Assembly (NCBI GenBank): GCA_022647765.1
Contig: JALCLH010000015.1
Coordinates: forward strand, 18,492 to 82,491
Reading direction: 5' to 3'
Source of the DNA: Acidipropionibacterium sp.
Lineage (GTDB): Bacteria > Actinomycetota > Actinomycetes > Propionibacteriales > Propionibacteriaceae
Length of the DNA: 64,000 nt
Shown: one piece after another, positions 52,751 to 60,882 of the stretch
How the letters are laid out: every line of letters starts with the position of its first letter
How positions within the stretch are numbered: position 1 is the stretch's first letter
Notes under the pieces: model-generated
What the model saw: only the letters and a program-made list of their open reading frames with translations
Told to the model about the DNA's origin: nothing
Database searches by the model: none
Position numbers and translations under genes: made by a program

Positions 52751-53074
52751 ATGCCACGCATCACGATCAATGACACGAACATCGACGCGGCCATCGAACG
52801 CACGACGGGGATCTTCCGAGCGCTGAGCACGGGCTCACGACTGCGGATACTGCTGACCCTCGTCGAGGACGACGCCACGGTCACCGAGATCGTCCAGGCC
52901 ACCGGGCTTTCGCAGCCGTTGGTCTCCCAGCATCTGAGGACCCTGCGAGATCTGCGCCTGGTCCGCGTCCGACGAACCGGTCGAGAGGCCCACTACTCCC
53001 TCGAAGATGCGCACGTGATGAGCGTCGTCCAGGATGCTCTCGCCCACGCCATTGAGGACGGCCCCATCCGATAG
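52751..53074 (+). CDS. ArsR/SmtB-type repressor with alpha-5 zinc site
   Basis: 107 aa winged helix. Recognition helix region IVQATGLSQPLVSQHLRTLR. Near the C-terminus DAHVMSVVQDALAHAIE fits the alpha-5 metal site D-x-H-x10-H-x2-E/H of SmtB/CzrA/NmtR, so a Zn (or Ni/Co) sensor is likely; no alpha-3 cysteine site is present. It is 11 bp after the response regulator, but no metal transporter is adjacent, so its target is elsewhere or is this operon. Confidence 0.88.
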   Translation: MPRITINDTNIDAAIERTTGIFRALSTGSRLRILLTLVEDDATVTEIVQATGLSQPLVSQHLRTLRDLRLVRVRRTGREAHYSLEDAHVMSVVQDALAHAIEDGPIR

Positions 53075-53113
53075 GCACCCGCTCTACGACGCGACCACCC
53101 GATCGCGCGCCGT

Positions 53114-54319
53114 TCACGCCAGCTGTTCGTCGAGCCAGTCGAACATGCGCTGGGCGGCAAGCCCGCGGGCGAGTGGCTGGCAGTGCTCCGCCGCCCCCTC
53201 CTCCGCCGTGAATGACACCAGCGTCGAGACCTTGCCCGTCAATCCGGCGAGCCGCTCGCCCTGCCCGGGCCAGAACTGCTCCTGCTCAGGCGACAGGATG
53301 AGCAAAGGAGTGGTGATCTGCCCGGCCACCTCTATCACGTTGTAGGCGCGGACCGCCTCGATCGTCTCCGCGTAACCCTCCGTGCCATAAGGGCGTGCCC
53401 GGAAACGCCAGGTGCGCGCAGTGCCGGGAGAGAACTTCATGCCGAGCGCCATCTGCCGATCAAACTTCTGTGTGCTGCCAGCATTGAGAAGTTTGAGCAT
53501 GCTCTTCGGTATCTGGGAAGTCCAAGAGGCCGACACGTCGACGATTCCGGGGTCGGTGACACCCGCGGCGAAGCGGTGCTCGAAGGCAAGCGCCCGGGCC
53601 ACCCAGTAACCACCCTGACTAATGCCGTAGACAGCGATTTTCGATTTATCCACACCATCCTGCGCCGCGATGAAGTCATAGACGGGGGTCAGCACATGCT
53701 CCCAATCGAGGCGGAACGGCACGCCCTTCTCGAAGATCTGAGACTGCTGTCCCGGGCCGTCGAAGACGAGCACGTTGTAACCACGCCTCAGCCCGCTCGC
53801 CACGCACGACGCCCACACCGAGGCCCGCGAGCCATCGGAGCCGTTCACCGCGACCAGCGTCCTGCCGCTGGGGCGATCGGGACGGAAGAACCAGCCCGGT
53901 AGCGATTCGCCATCATAGGGAATGGCCAGCTCCTCCACAGAAACCGGAGTGGTCGCGATGAATCCGCTCCACGCCTCCTGCTGCCGGGCAAAGGTCGGGG
54001 CGAGGCGGTCACTCTGCGCAAGCGCACTGATGGCATTGACGGCGATGCCATAGTAGGCGGATGCCCGCAGGTAAGCCTCCGCGGCGCTTTCGTGATGCTC
54101 TGCTGCCCGGGCTGCCTGCGCAATGCCGAGCGAGCGTTCAGCGAGCCGCCACCACGCCTGATACCAGCCTTCGTGATCGTTTGACTGCACCGGCGTGACC
54201 GCGGCAAGAATCTCTCCCGGGATGCCAGCACCCTCAACGCTGTGCCCGACCGCGCAACGGATCTCATAGTCACGGTCGGCGTTCTTGGAAAAGACGTGGG
54301 TGGACGGTGCGCTGCTCAT
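53114..54319 (-). CDS. Alpha/beta hydrolase, dipeptidyl-peptidase/FrsA-like
   Basis: 401 aa. A helical cap domain (about 1-130; WYQAWWRLAERSLGIAQAAR) precedes the hydrolase core: strand and turn LVAVNGSDGS, nucleophile VYGISQGGYWVARAL (GxSxGG), likely acid in LLILSPEQEQF, and histidine in AAEHCQPLA. Family members act on esters or peptides, and some cleave C-C bonds (2,6-dihydroxypseudooxynicotine-hydrolase type). GC content is lower than in the core genes, so it may belong to the island. The gene is intact. Confidence 0.85.
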   Translation of the reverse strand: MSSAPSTHVFSKNADRDYEIRCAVGHSVEGAGIPGEILAAVTPVQSNDHEGWYQAWWRLAERSLGIAQAARAAEHHESAAEAYLRASAYYGIAVNAISALAQSDRLAPTFARQQEAWSGFIATTPVSVEELAIPYDGESLPGWFFRPDRPSGRTLVAVNGSDGSRASVWASCVASGLRRGYNVLVFDGPGQQSQIFEKGVPFRLDWEHVLTPVYDFIAAQDGVDKSKIAVYGISQGGYWVARALAFEHRFAAGVTDPGIVDVSASWTSQIPKSMLKLLNAGSTQKFDRQMALGMKFSPGTARTWRFRARPYGTEGYAETIEAVRAYNVIEVAGQITTPLLILSPEQEQFWPGQGERLAGLTGKVSTLVSFTAEEGAAEHCQPLARGLAAQRMFDWLDEQLA

Positions 54320-54480
54320 CGTACGGGCCTTTCAATGCGGTGCGACGGGCCATCGTGCGGCACATCAGACGCCGACCCCGGTCGCCCCGAGTCTATGGCA
54401 TCTGCGGGGTCCAAGGTCAGCGTGAAGTCCGAACATCTCCTGACCTGCATCGATTCTATGCAGACGCTCGTCGCCAAGTT

Positions 54481-55440
54481 TTAGGTATACGGCCCAAGGA
54501 ATCGTTCACCGTTGTAGTGGATCATGTGAGTTGGATGATCGGCGCACCAGACTTCAGATTCCCAGGCGATCTTGTCGACGTACTTGCGGAACTCAGCGCG
54601 GTCAGGGAAGCACGAAACATAGACGAGGCCTGCGGTGGACTGGAAGAAGAGCGACGCCAGTTCGGTTTGCCGCGTGGAATCGACGGGGCCATGGGAGCTG
54701 GCGGCCTCCATCAGAACGAGCCAGTTGCGATCGGCGAGATAGACGACGAGGTCGGGCATCTTTCCGTGCTCGTCGACCTCGACCTCGAGCGACGAAAGCA
54801 CTTCGTGCTCGAACAGTGCCCACTTCTCCCCGGCGTCACCGATATAGAGGACCTGCCCGCCTGGGGTGAACCGTGGGCAGAAGTCCTCGACCATGGCTTT
54901 GAGGAGAATGTTCTGCCCGCCGGGTGAGAGCGTGAAGTCCGAGCCATCTGGTAGCGTCAGTGGAATCCGATCCATTTCGCGGACTGCTGCGTACCGCGCT
55001 TTCAGACCGGGCAACTCCTCGAGATACTGGTCAACTGTGTGTGTCCAAGCATCGGTGTCGTACGCACGCAGGACTTCCAGAGCTTCACTGGTGATCTGGT
55101 AATTCCACTTTGGGGAGTTCACCGGGCGTGTCGGTTGGTCAGGGTTCTGGACGACGAGCTGAGCCTCGACGAACTGGTGGAGAGTAAAGCGCCTGACGAT
55201 TTCTCGTGTGTTCGGCGCATACTCTTTGCCGTACTCGTCACGGATGAAGTCCATGATGGCGCGTGTGCCGAGCATTGGATTGACAGCGTGGTCCCAGCGC
55301 TCGCCGGGTTTCAATCCGGCCAGTGCGAGCAGGACGAGACCGGACCGTTCGTTGCTACGCTCGGCATCCATGCCGAGCGTCTCCAGTACGATTCTCGCGT
55401 TCTCCACTTGGTCATGTCCGGCGACGGTCAGATCACTCAC
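54481..55440 (-). CDS. Type II restriction endonuclease, BsuBI/PstI family
   Basis: 319 aa from GTG 55440, overlapping the methyltransferase stop (GTGA). The C-terminal nuclease domain contains KMPDLVVYLADRNWLVLMEA followed by ASSHGPVDST, the conserved block of the BsuBI/PstI family (PD-(D/E)xK-like), and ends ADHPTHMIHYNGERFLGPY. Known members cut CTGCAG; the site of this one is inferred from the family only. The N-terminal half has the helical BsuBI-type domain. Moderate GC suggests transfer. Confidence 0.9.
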   Translation of the reverse strand: MSDLTVAGHDQVENARIVLETLGMDAERSNERSGLVLLALAGLKPGERWDHAVNPMLGTRAIMDFIRDEYGKEYAPNTREIVRRFTLHQFVEAQLVVQNPDQPTRPVNSPKWNYQITSEALEVLRAYDTDAWTHTVDQYLEELPGLKARYAAVREMDRIPLTLPDGSDFTLSPGGQNILLKAMVEDFCPRFTPGGQVLYIGDAGEKWALFEHEVLSSLEVEVDEHGKMPDLVVYLADRNWLVLMEAASSHGPVDSTRQTELASLFFQSTAGLVYVSCFPDRAEFRKYVDKIAWESEVWCADHPTHMIHYNGERFLGPYT

Positions 55441-56918
55441 GCGGCAATCAGCTCCTTCACTCTGATGTCGACATCGCGCTGGGACACCGCGTGGGTGCAT
55501 CCCAGCTCCCGGAGGTCTTCAAGAGTGGGGAACCGCAGGGTTCGCAGGTCGGTCGCGTTGACCTGTGTGTGGCCGGAGAAGGTGCGGAAAAACTTGTCGA
55601 TCAGAGAGGAGTTCAGCCAGACCGCCAAACCAGCGGCGAGCTCGTGGTCCAGACCGTGACCACGGGAGTGGAAGACGTTGAGATGGTTCTCGAACGCAAC
55701 CTGTCCCGGGTGAGCCACAGGAGACCAGACCGAGGATACGATTCTGCGGCGTTCCTCTTTGGAGCTGAATCGCTTCACGATCGCATACCAGCCCTCGGGC
55801 ATCAGCAAGCCATGGTCTTTGTCGCCGGAGGGCTGGAACCACTGTGCTTTGCGAATGGCACGCGGCCACTCCACAGCCCCGTCTCGCAGGTTCCCGGGAT
55901 AGATCAGCGGAACCGCACCGGGAAGCTCAATATCGCTCAGCGCATGCCTCGACCGAAAATCGACCACTCGTCCCGTCGAGACTTGGATACCAAGGTTAGA
56001 CAACGAGCATGGCTGCGACAGCACCAGTTCAGCGATCTCCGTGTCTGCATCATCGGTAGCGAGGCGAATGAACTTGTTCGGGTCGTCAGGGAAGACGACC
56101 TTCTCGTATGGCACCGTTCGGGAGGAGACCGCGTCCGTGTGGTCATGACTCACCGAGAGCTCCACCACACTGGAGGTCTTGCTACGCGTCCCGGAGAAGA
56201 TGATGTTCTCCTGGAGCACACCCGTATCAGCGAACACCGTGGACCGTGAGTCGAACACATGAATCCGGTCCAGGCCGATCATGTTGAGCAGGTAAGTGCG
56301 GAATTCACCGAAATATGGACCGTTGAAGAACGACCTAGGCGTGATTGCTACGACCTGACCGCCGGGCCGAAGGGCAATGAGCGAGAGCGCCAGAAACGCC
56401 GCGTACAGATTGGGGACGTCGACTCCCGCTGCCCGTAATGCTCGCCGGTGGGCGCTCGTTACCCCTAGCTTCCCGTAGGGGGGATTCTCGATGACTAGAT
56501 CGAACTGTGACTCCAAAGAGAGTGAGGCACCCAGACCGGTCGAGTCCAGGATGAAGTCCGCCTGAACCACGCGCGTCTTCACCCGACCAGCCCCGGCCTG
56601 CTCACAGGCTGCCAGCGTCGCCATCAGATGGGACATGACTGTCGGGTCTCGCTCAATCGCGAGCAGTTCGATCAGCATGTCAGGCCGCTCGTCGAGGATT
56701 CGTCCGATGAGCGCCGCAGAGAGGACTCCCGATCCTGCCCCTGGGTCCAAGATGCGCAACAATCCGGTCTCCTCAAGAGCTGGCATCGAGGCAATGAGGC
56801 TCGCTGCTGCAGCCGGGGTGAAAAACTGGCCCAAGTCTGCCTGTGTGTGCGCGTCAAGGGCCCCGAGGGCGGCCAGGCGCTCGCCTTCGGCAACCTCCAA
56901 GAGGTGGGTCGCTATCAC
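55437..56918 (-). CDS. N6-adenine DNA methyltransferase of the BsuBI-type system
   Basis: 493 aa. Motif X/I region: LGQFFTPAAAASLIASMPAL then ILDPGAGSGVLSAALI (SAM binding); motif IV LVIENPPYGKLGV (NPPY, N6-adenine); a C-terminal TaqI/Eco57I-like recognition region follows. It protects against the adjacent nuclease and is translated before it. GTG 56918 has TACGAT 6 nt upstream, so the mRNA is likely leaderless. The gene is intact. Confidence 0.92.
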   Translation of the reverse strand: MIATHLLEVAEGERLAALGALDAHTQADLGQFFTPAAAASLIASMPALEETGLLRILDPGAGSGVLSAALIGRILDERPDMLIELLAIERDPTVMSHLMATLAACEQAGAGRVKTRVVQADFILDSTGLGASLSLESQFDLVIENPPYGKLGVTSAHRRALRAAGVDVPNLYAAFLALSLIALRPGGQVVAITPRSFFNGPYFGEFRTYLLNMIGLDRIHVFDSRSTVFADTGVLQENIIFSGTRSKTSSVVELSVSHDHTDAVSSRTVPYEKVVFPDDPNKFIRLATDDADTEIAELVLSQPCSLSNLGIQVSTGRVVDFRSRHALSDIELPGAVPLIYPGNLRDGAVEWPRAIRKAQWFQPSGDKDHGLLMPEGWYAIVKRFSSKEERRRIVSSVWSPVAHPGQVAFENHLNVFHSRGHGLDHELAAGLAVWLNSSLIDKFFRTFSGHTQVNATDLRTLRFPTLEDLRELGCTHAVSQRDVDIRVKELIAA

Positions 56919-56950
56919 AGGATCATCGTATCGGGGCCTACCGACATTCG

Positions 56951-57592
56951 GATGAGGCGAGCAGAGGCGAGGCCGCCAACCAGGTCTTCTTCGAGAAGCT
57001 CTACGTCATGCCCGGCGACCACATCGACGCCCAGCCTGGAGAGCCCTTCAACATCCTCTTCGACCCGGAAGTACAACAGCTCGCCGTCACGAGACAGCGA
57101 GCTGTTGAATCCGGTCATCGAACCGATAAAGTCGTTGGTTTGAACAACGACCAGATGGTGGACCTACGGGGACTGTTTTCGAAACTTGCCCCGCGGCTCC
57201 GACGTGCGCTGATGGTCGTCAGGAAGGTTCGGCGCCGCCCGAACGGGGGCACGGCGCGCTGGCGCCGCGAGTCTCACCAGGTTGTCCAGTTGAGCGAGCG
57301 GCAACTTGCCGCGGCTGAGGCTCGCTACGCGGAGGGGGCCAAGCTCCGGGACCTCGCACCGGAGCTTGGCGTTAGCCGAGTCCGACTCGCCGACCTGCTC
57401 CGTCAACGAGGCGTACGAATCCGCAATGCCTCTCCGACACCCGACGAGGTCACGGAGATGGTGCGCCGCTACGAGTCCGGGGAGTCGTTGGAGCAAATTG
57501 GAGAGCGTCTCGGGTTCAACGGCGGTACCGTGCGAAATCGCTTGGTTGCCTGTGGCGTAGCGATGCGCGACTCGCACGGCCGCGCCCGGTAG
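56951..57592 (+). pseudogene. C-terminal fragment of a serine site-specific recombinase
   Basis: The frame contains ANQVFFEKLYVMPGDHIDAQ, PGEPFNILFDPEVQ and GLNNDQMV, which match the end of the recombinase domain of large serine recombinases (usually preceded by some 350-400 residues), then two helix-turn-helix-like segments (GAKLRDLAPELGVSRVRLAD; SLEQIGERLGFNGGTVRNRL). The catalytic serine domain and zinc ribbon are absent: coding sequence stops at the restriction-modification border. Probably a remnant truncated when the RM genes arrived. Confidence 0.7.
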
Positions 57593-57605
57593 GACGCCGA
57601 ACTTT

Positions 57606-58136
57606 TCAGAGGGGAAGGGCGCTTGAGAGCCCCTCGATCAGTTGGCGGGTCACCTCAGCCATTTCGGCCGTGGTACCAGTGACGACTCCTGCCGCGATGG
57701 GTGCCAGCAGCCCCTTCAGGAACGTCGTCGCCCGCTTCACAACACTCTTCTCGGGCTCCGGCTTCACAACCTCACCAAGAATCACATCGGCATTGTCCCG
57801 AGCGTCCGCCCTATCGTCCTCATCAAGCGGCAGGTTCGGAAGCTCGTTCAGCAGCGTGGACACAATCTGGGCGAGTTGCTCGTACCCCTGCGCGACCTCT
57901 TCCGTCCGCTCCTGCGTCTGCGTTACGTGGTCCGCATCCCAGGCGAGCTGTGCGTGATCCCCGTTGACTGTCACGATCGGCGCGTTGTAGTTGTTGACGG
58001 TAGTCGAGTGAGACCCAGTGCCACGTGGCCGGTCGGCCTCCAACGGGACTCTGACTGGGTTGCGCGCGAACTCTCGTTCGATTTCCTTGGTCATCTTTCG
58101 AATCCCTTGCTTGTTGATCCTAAAACCATTCGTCAT
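57606..58136 (-). CDS. Unknown island protein
   Basis: 176 aa. N-terminus MTNGFRINKQGIRKMTKEIE is basic and helical; then a flexible stretch with VNNYNAPIVTVNGDHAQLAW, a helical acidic middle (LAQIVSTLLNELPNLPLDED) and a C-terminal hydrophobic helix with ATTFLKGLLAPIAAGVVTGT. I recall similar hypothetical proteins in actinobacterial islands but no function. It is divergent from the small membrane protein and near the RM and XRE-ImmA genes, so a defence or plasmid-maintenance role is possible but unproven. Confidence 0.6.
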   Translation of the reverse strand: MTNGFRINKQGIRKMTKEIEREFARNPVRVPLEADRPRGTGSHSTTVNNYNAPIVTVNGDHAQLAWDADHVTQTQERTEEVAQGYEQLAQIVSTLLNELPNLPLDEDDRADARDNADVILGEVVKPEPEKSVVKRATTFLKGLLAPIAAGVVTGTTAEMAEVTRQLIEGLSSALPL

Positions 58137-58378
58137 GGACGGCCCCTCTACCCGGTCTGTACGTTCAGGAACCAAGATCGCATCCCGGTCCGACAACTAC
58201 GGTGACTCTCGCGCTACCGATGCCCTGCACGGTCTTCCCAGCGCGCGGAACTCGCGCTAGATTAGTGGTGGCGATCTCCATCAGCTTGTCCCGTCGCTGG
58301 ACGCGATGGGACGGCTAGCCTTTCGACTGGCCGATCCTCTTCATCCCTGTCGCCGAAGACTTGGGGAGGACTGTCGCC

Positions 58379-58729
58379 GTGCTTCGCCTGATATGGACCG
58401 CCAGCGTCCACGTGAGAATCATCATGCGTCGGTATATGCCGACGAACATCGCGCTCGACGGGCTCCGCTCGCGCCGCGGCCTCAAGTGGGGCATCCCAGC
58501 GATGCTCCTCGCGATCCCCTATCTCTACACCGCCTCGCTCCTCACGGCGCTGATCGACAGCGGAGCGCCCCGATGGCTCTTCGCCTTCACGGTCATCTTG
58601 ATTTGGGACGCCTTCAAGTTCATCGCCATGGGGCCGGTAAGCCTCGTAGCGCTGCTCCACGTGCGCACTGCCGAGTCCCGCCAGCACCGAGCGCTCCGGC
58701 GCCCTGTAGGCCCACTCACCCACCTGTAG
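58379..58729 (+). CDS. Small two-TM membrane protein
   Basis: 116 aa from GTG 58379, with GGGGAGGA about 9 nt upstream. The N-terminal basic helix (VRIIMRRYMPTNIALDGLRS) is followed by two TM segments, WGIPAMLLAIPYLYTASLLT and WLFAFTVILIWDAFKFIAMG. Similar short proteins occur often in actinobacterial mobile regions and are sometimes mislabelled sulfate permease; nothing here supports transport. Function unknown. Confidence 0.7.
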   Translation: MLRLIWTASVHVRIIMRRYMPTNIALDGLRSRRGLKWGIPAMLLAIPYLYTASLLTALIDSGAPRWLFAFTVILIWDAFKFIAMGPVSLVALLHVRTAESRQHRALRRPVGPLTHL

Positions 58730-58760
58730 AACACGTTCCATCGAGCCACCAGCCTGTCGG

Positions 58761-59918
58761 TCACTTTAGGTACGGCAAGAGGGACACAACCTTTCGGCTG
58801 CCGTCCTCTTCCGGATGTTCGTTCGCACCGATTCCCGGCGCTCGTGCGGTCGCAACTTCGAACAGCGAATCAGGCACACACGACTCCTCGACGAGGACCG
58901 GAACTTCGATGCCATCTTCATCGAGCAGCGCCACTGCTCGCGGCATGAGAGACGGCTGTTCCAAGATCTTCACACGACCAGGTTCCTCCCGGCGCCAGCC
59001 GCGGGACGACAAGACCATCATGGCGTTGCGATACGACACATCTGACAGGCACCCCAGCTGCCTCGCCCGATACAAAAGTGCTTGAAGGCTTACCCCCCAC
59101 TCTTCTTTCAAGCGAGCGAGTCTTCCCCATGCATCCTTGCCCATCGAGGCAGGCAAGAGTGGGAGGAGCTGATTTCGCGGCATGAGAAGTTCCGCAGCAA
59201 ATCGATTAGCTTGGTCTTCAATCACACGCCCTCCGGGTTCTGAATCCGTGTGCATCACCAAGTGTCCCAGTTCATGAGCAACGTCGAATCGCTGTCGGTA
59301 GTAGTCACGCTTAATCGGATTCAGAACGACCACAGGCCGCACCTTCGATTCGAACGAATACGCGTCAACAGTCGAAGCCTGAGGTGGACTGAAGACGACC
59401 AAGACGCCGTGAGTTTCAAGAATCCTGACGAGATGCCCGACTGGTCCGTCACCCAGCTCCCACGTCTCCCTCAAGGAGCGAGCCGCATCCTCGGGGGTGG
59501 CGGCAGAATCTTGATACAGGTACACGGGAAGTGACGGCACGTCGACCGCTGGAAACTCGACATGCTTCTCAAGGGCGATCGAAATCTCCAGCGCGATCTT
59601 GCCGTATGCCGCAGCTTGATCCCTGGCAAGCTGCGTTGTGGATCGGAGAGACCGAAAGTGAGGGGTAGAAAGCGCAGCTACATCGCTTCCGCCAGCGGTA
59701 AAGAACTCTGGCGCAACGCCCAGCCCCATTGACAGCTGTCCGACAGTTTCAGCTGAAGGGCGCTTCCTTCCGGACTCCCATGCTGTAACGGCAGCTGGAC
59801 TCTTTGCGATCATGCCTGCCAACTCCGTCTTTCGGAGACCGGCAAGCTGCCGCGCTGTCGTCAGACGCGCACCATCAAAAAACTTCGCGACAGTGGCAAG
59901 TCGATCTCCCCTGCTCAC
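58761..59918 (-). CDS. XRE-type HTH + ImmA/IrrE metallopeptidase protein
   Basis: 385 aa. N-terminal helix-turn-helix: RLTTARQLAGLRKTELAGMI then AKSPAAVTAWESGRKRPS. The central peptidase domain carries zinc motif DVAHELGHLVMH (HExxH) and the later acid in EDQANRFAAELLMP. Such proteins cleave or sense cognate repressors in mobile elements (ImmA) or act as antitoxin-like regulators. The ATG overlaps the stop of the upstream unknown gene (ATGA), so the two form a pair. Confidence 0.88.
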   Translation of the reverse strand: MSRGDRLATVAKFFDGARLTTARQLAGLRKTELAGMIAKSPAAVTAWESGRKRPSAETVGQLSMGLGVAPEFFTAGGSDVAALSTPHFRSLRSTTQLARDQAAAYGKIALEISIALEKHVEFPAVDVPSLPVYLYQDSAATPEDAARSLRETWELGDGPVGHLVRILETHGVLVVFSPPQASTVDAYSFESKVRPVVVLNPIKRDYYRQRFDVAHELGHLVMHTDSEPGGRVIEDQANRFAAELLMPRNQLLPLLPASMGKDAWGRLARLKEEWGVSLQALLYRARQLGCLSDVSYRNAMMVLSSRGWRREEPGRVKILEQPSLMPRAVALLDEDGIEVPVLVEESCVPDSLFEVATARAPGIGANEHPEEDGSRKVVSLLPYLK

Positions 59919-60718
59919 TGATTCCCTCCGACCGTGTTGTTGATCTGCGACGCGGCTGGGCGGCGAAGCTTGACAGGAGCGTCAGGAACCTCGTCGGGCT
60001 GGACGAACGCATGTTCAGCCGCATCACCGCGAGCCCCGCCTGGGGCCTGTCCGGCGAGGAGATCCATGGTCCAATACCACGCAGACGTGCCGTCTGGATT
60101 CCATCGCGACTGTCCAAGAACAAGCTCTCGGCCATATGTAACAAGATCGAGCGAATACCCAACAACAAAGGTATCGACATCGAAGGGGTCCCCGTTCCAA
60201 ACGAAGAGTTCGTCACTGTCTACATTTCCCGCGTAGTTATCGAACAAAGATGGACTCTCTTCGCTCTTGCCGAACTGACGCGCGACCAACTGCTTTGTAG
60301 GACTTTTACCTGTCCACTCAATGGCATCGATTCCACCTGAGCGCGCAGAGGCAAGAAGCCAGCGAACGCCTCCGAAACGCCAACCAGCACTACCGTTCAA
60401 GTCCGACCTTGAGACGATGCCAGCGGCAATCTTAGGAAGAGTGGCAACTTCATCGGAGGTCAGCTCTGCATACAGCAGATCGAGCCCAGAGTCCTCCGTC
60501 TGATCAGGATCCACCGCGTACTTACCACAGGAGAACACTCGATCCAGCCGATCCGCAAACAGGGCAAGGAGGCCGACACCTGCGCAAGTCGCGTTGTACC
60601 CAGCAGATTCCGAAAAGTCCTCCACCAATCGACTGGCGGCCGAACGGTAGGCCCAAGCGATCCCGGCGAGAACCCCGGTCTCTCCAAGCTGGTTGCAGAG
60701 CTGCTCCTGACTCATCAT
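59915..60718 (-). CDS. Unknown partner of the XRE-ImmA protein
   Basis: 267 aa from ATG 60718. TATGCT lies 6 nt upstream, suggesting a leaderless transcript; ATG 60715 is also possible. The first part is helical and Ala-rich (ETGVLAGIAWAYRSAASRLV), the middle has mixed strands (GWRFGGVRWLLASARSGGID), and the end is disordered. No catalytic motif or TM is clear. Strict coupling to a peptidase-regulator suggests a toxin, a substrate, or an exclusion factor. Confidence 0.68.
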   Translation of the reverse strand: MMSQEQLCNQLGETGVLAGIAWAYRSAASRLVEDFSESAGYNATCAGVGLLALFADRLDRVFSCGKYAVDPDQTEDSGLDLLYAELTSDEVATLPKIAAGIVSRSDLNGSAGWRFGGVRWLLASARSGGIDAIEWTGKSPTKQLVARQFGKSEESPSLFDNYAGNVDSDELFVWNGDPFDVDTFVVGYSLDLVTYGRELVLGQSRWNPDGTSAWYWTMDLLAGQAPGGARGDAAEHAFVQPDEVPDAPVKLRRPAASQINNTVGGNQ

Positions 60719-60882
60719 GGCACGAGCATACACCATCCGCAGTAGACTCCGCGTGAAACTGAACCACATGAGTGCTCGCGCGACCCAGACTGCACCACAC
60801 TTCGCCCGGGGGCGACGGTCCCGACACGCGCAAGCTGCACAACCCCTCGCTTCAGCGCGAAGGTCTCTTCCCAGCTCCCCGG

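Noticed and set aside
54445..54463. CTGCAT-7 nt-ATGCAG inverted repeat after the restriction gene
   Set aside because: Short stem, no T-run and no partner copy; could be chance.
58379..58729. Sulfate permease
   Set aside because: Only two TM segments and 116 residues; no transporter motifs.
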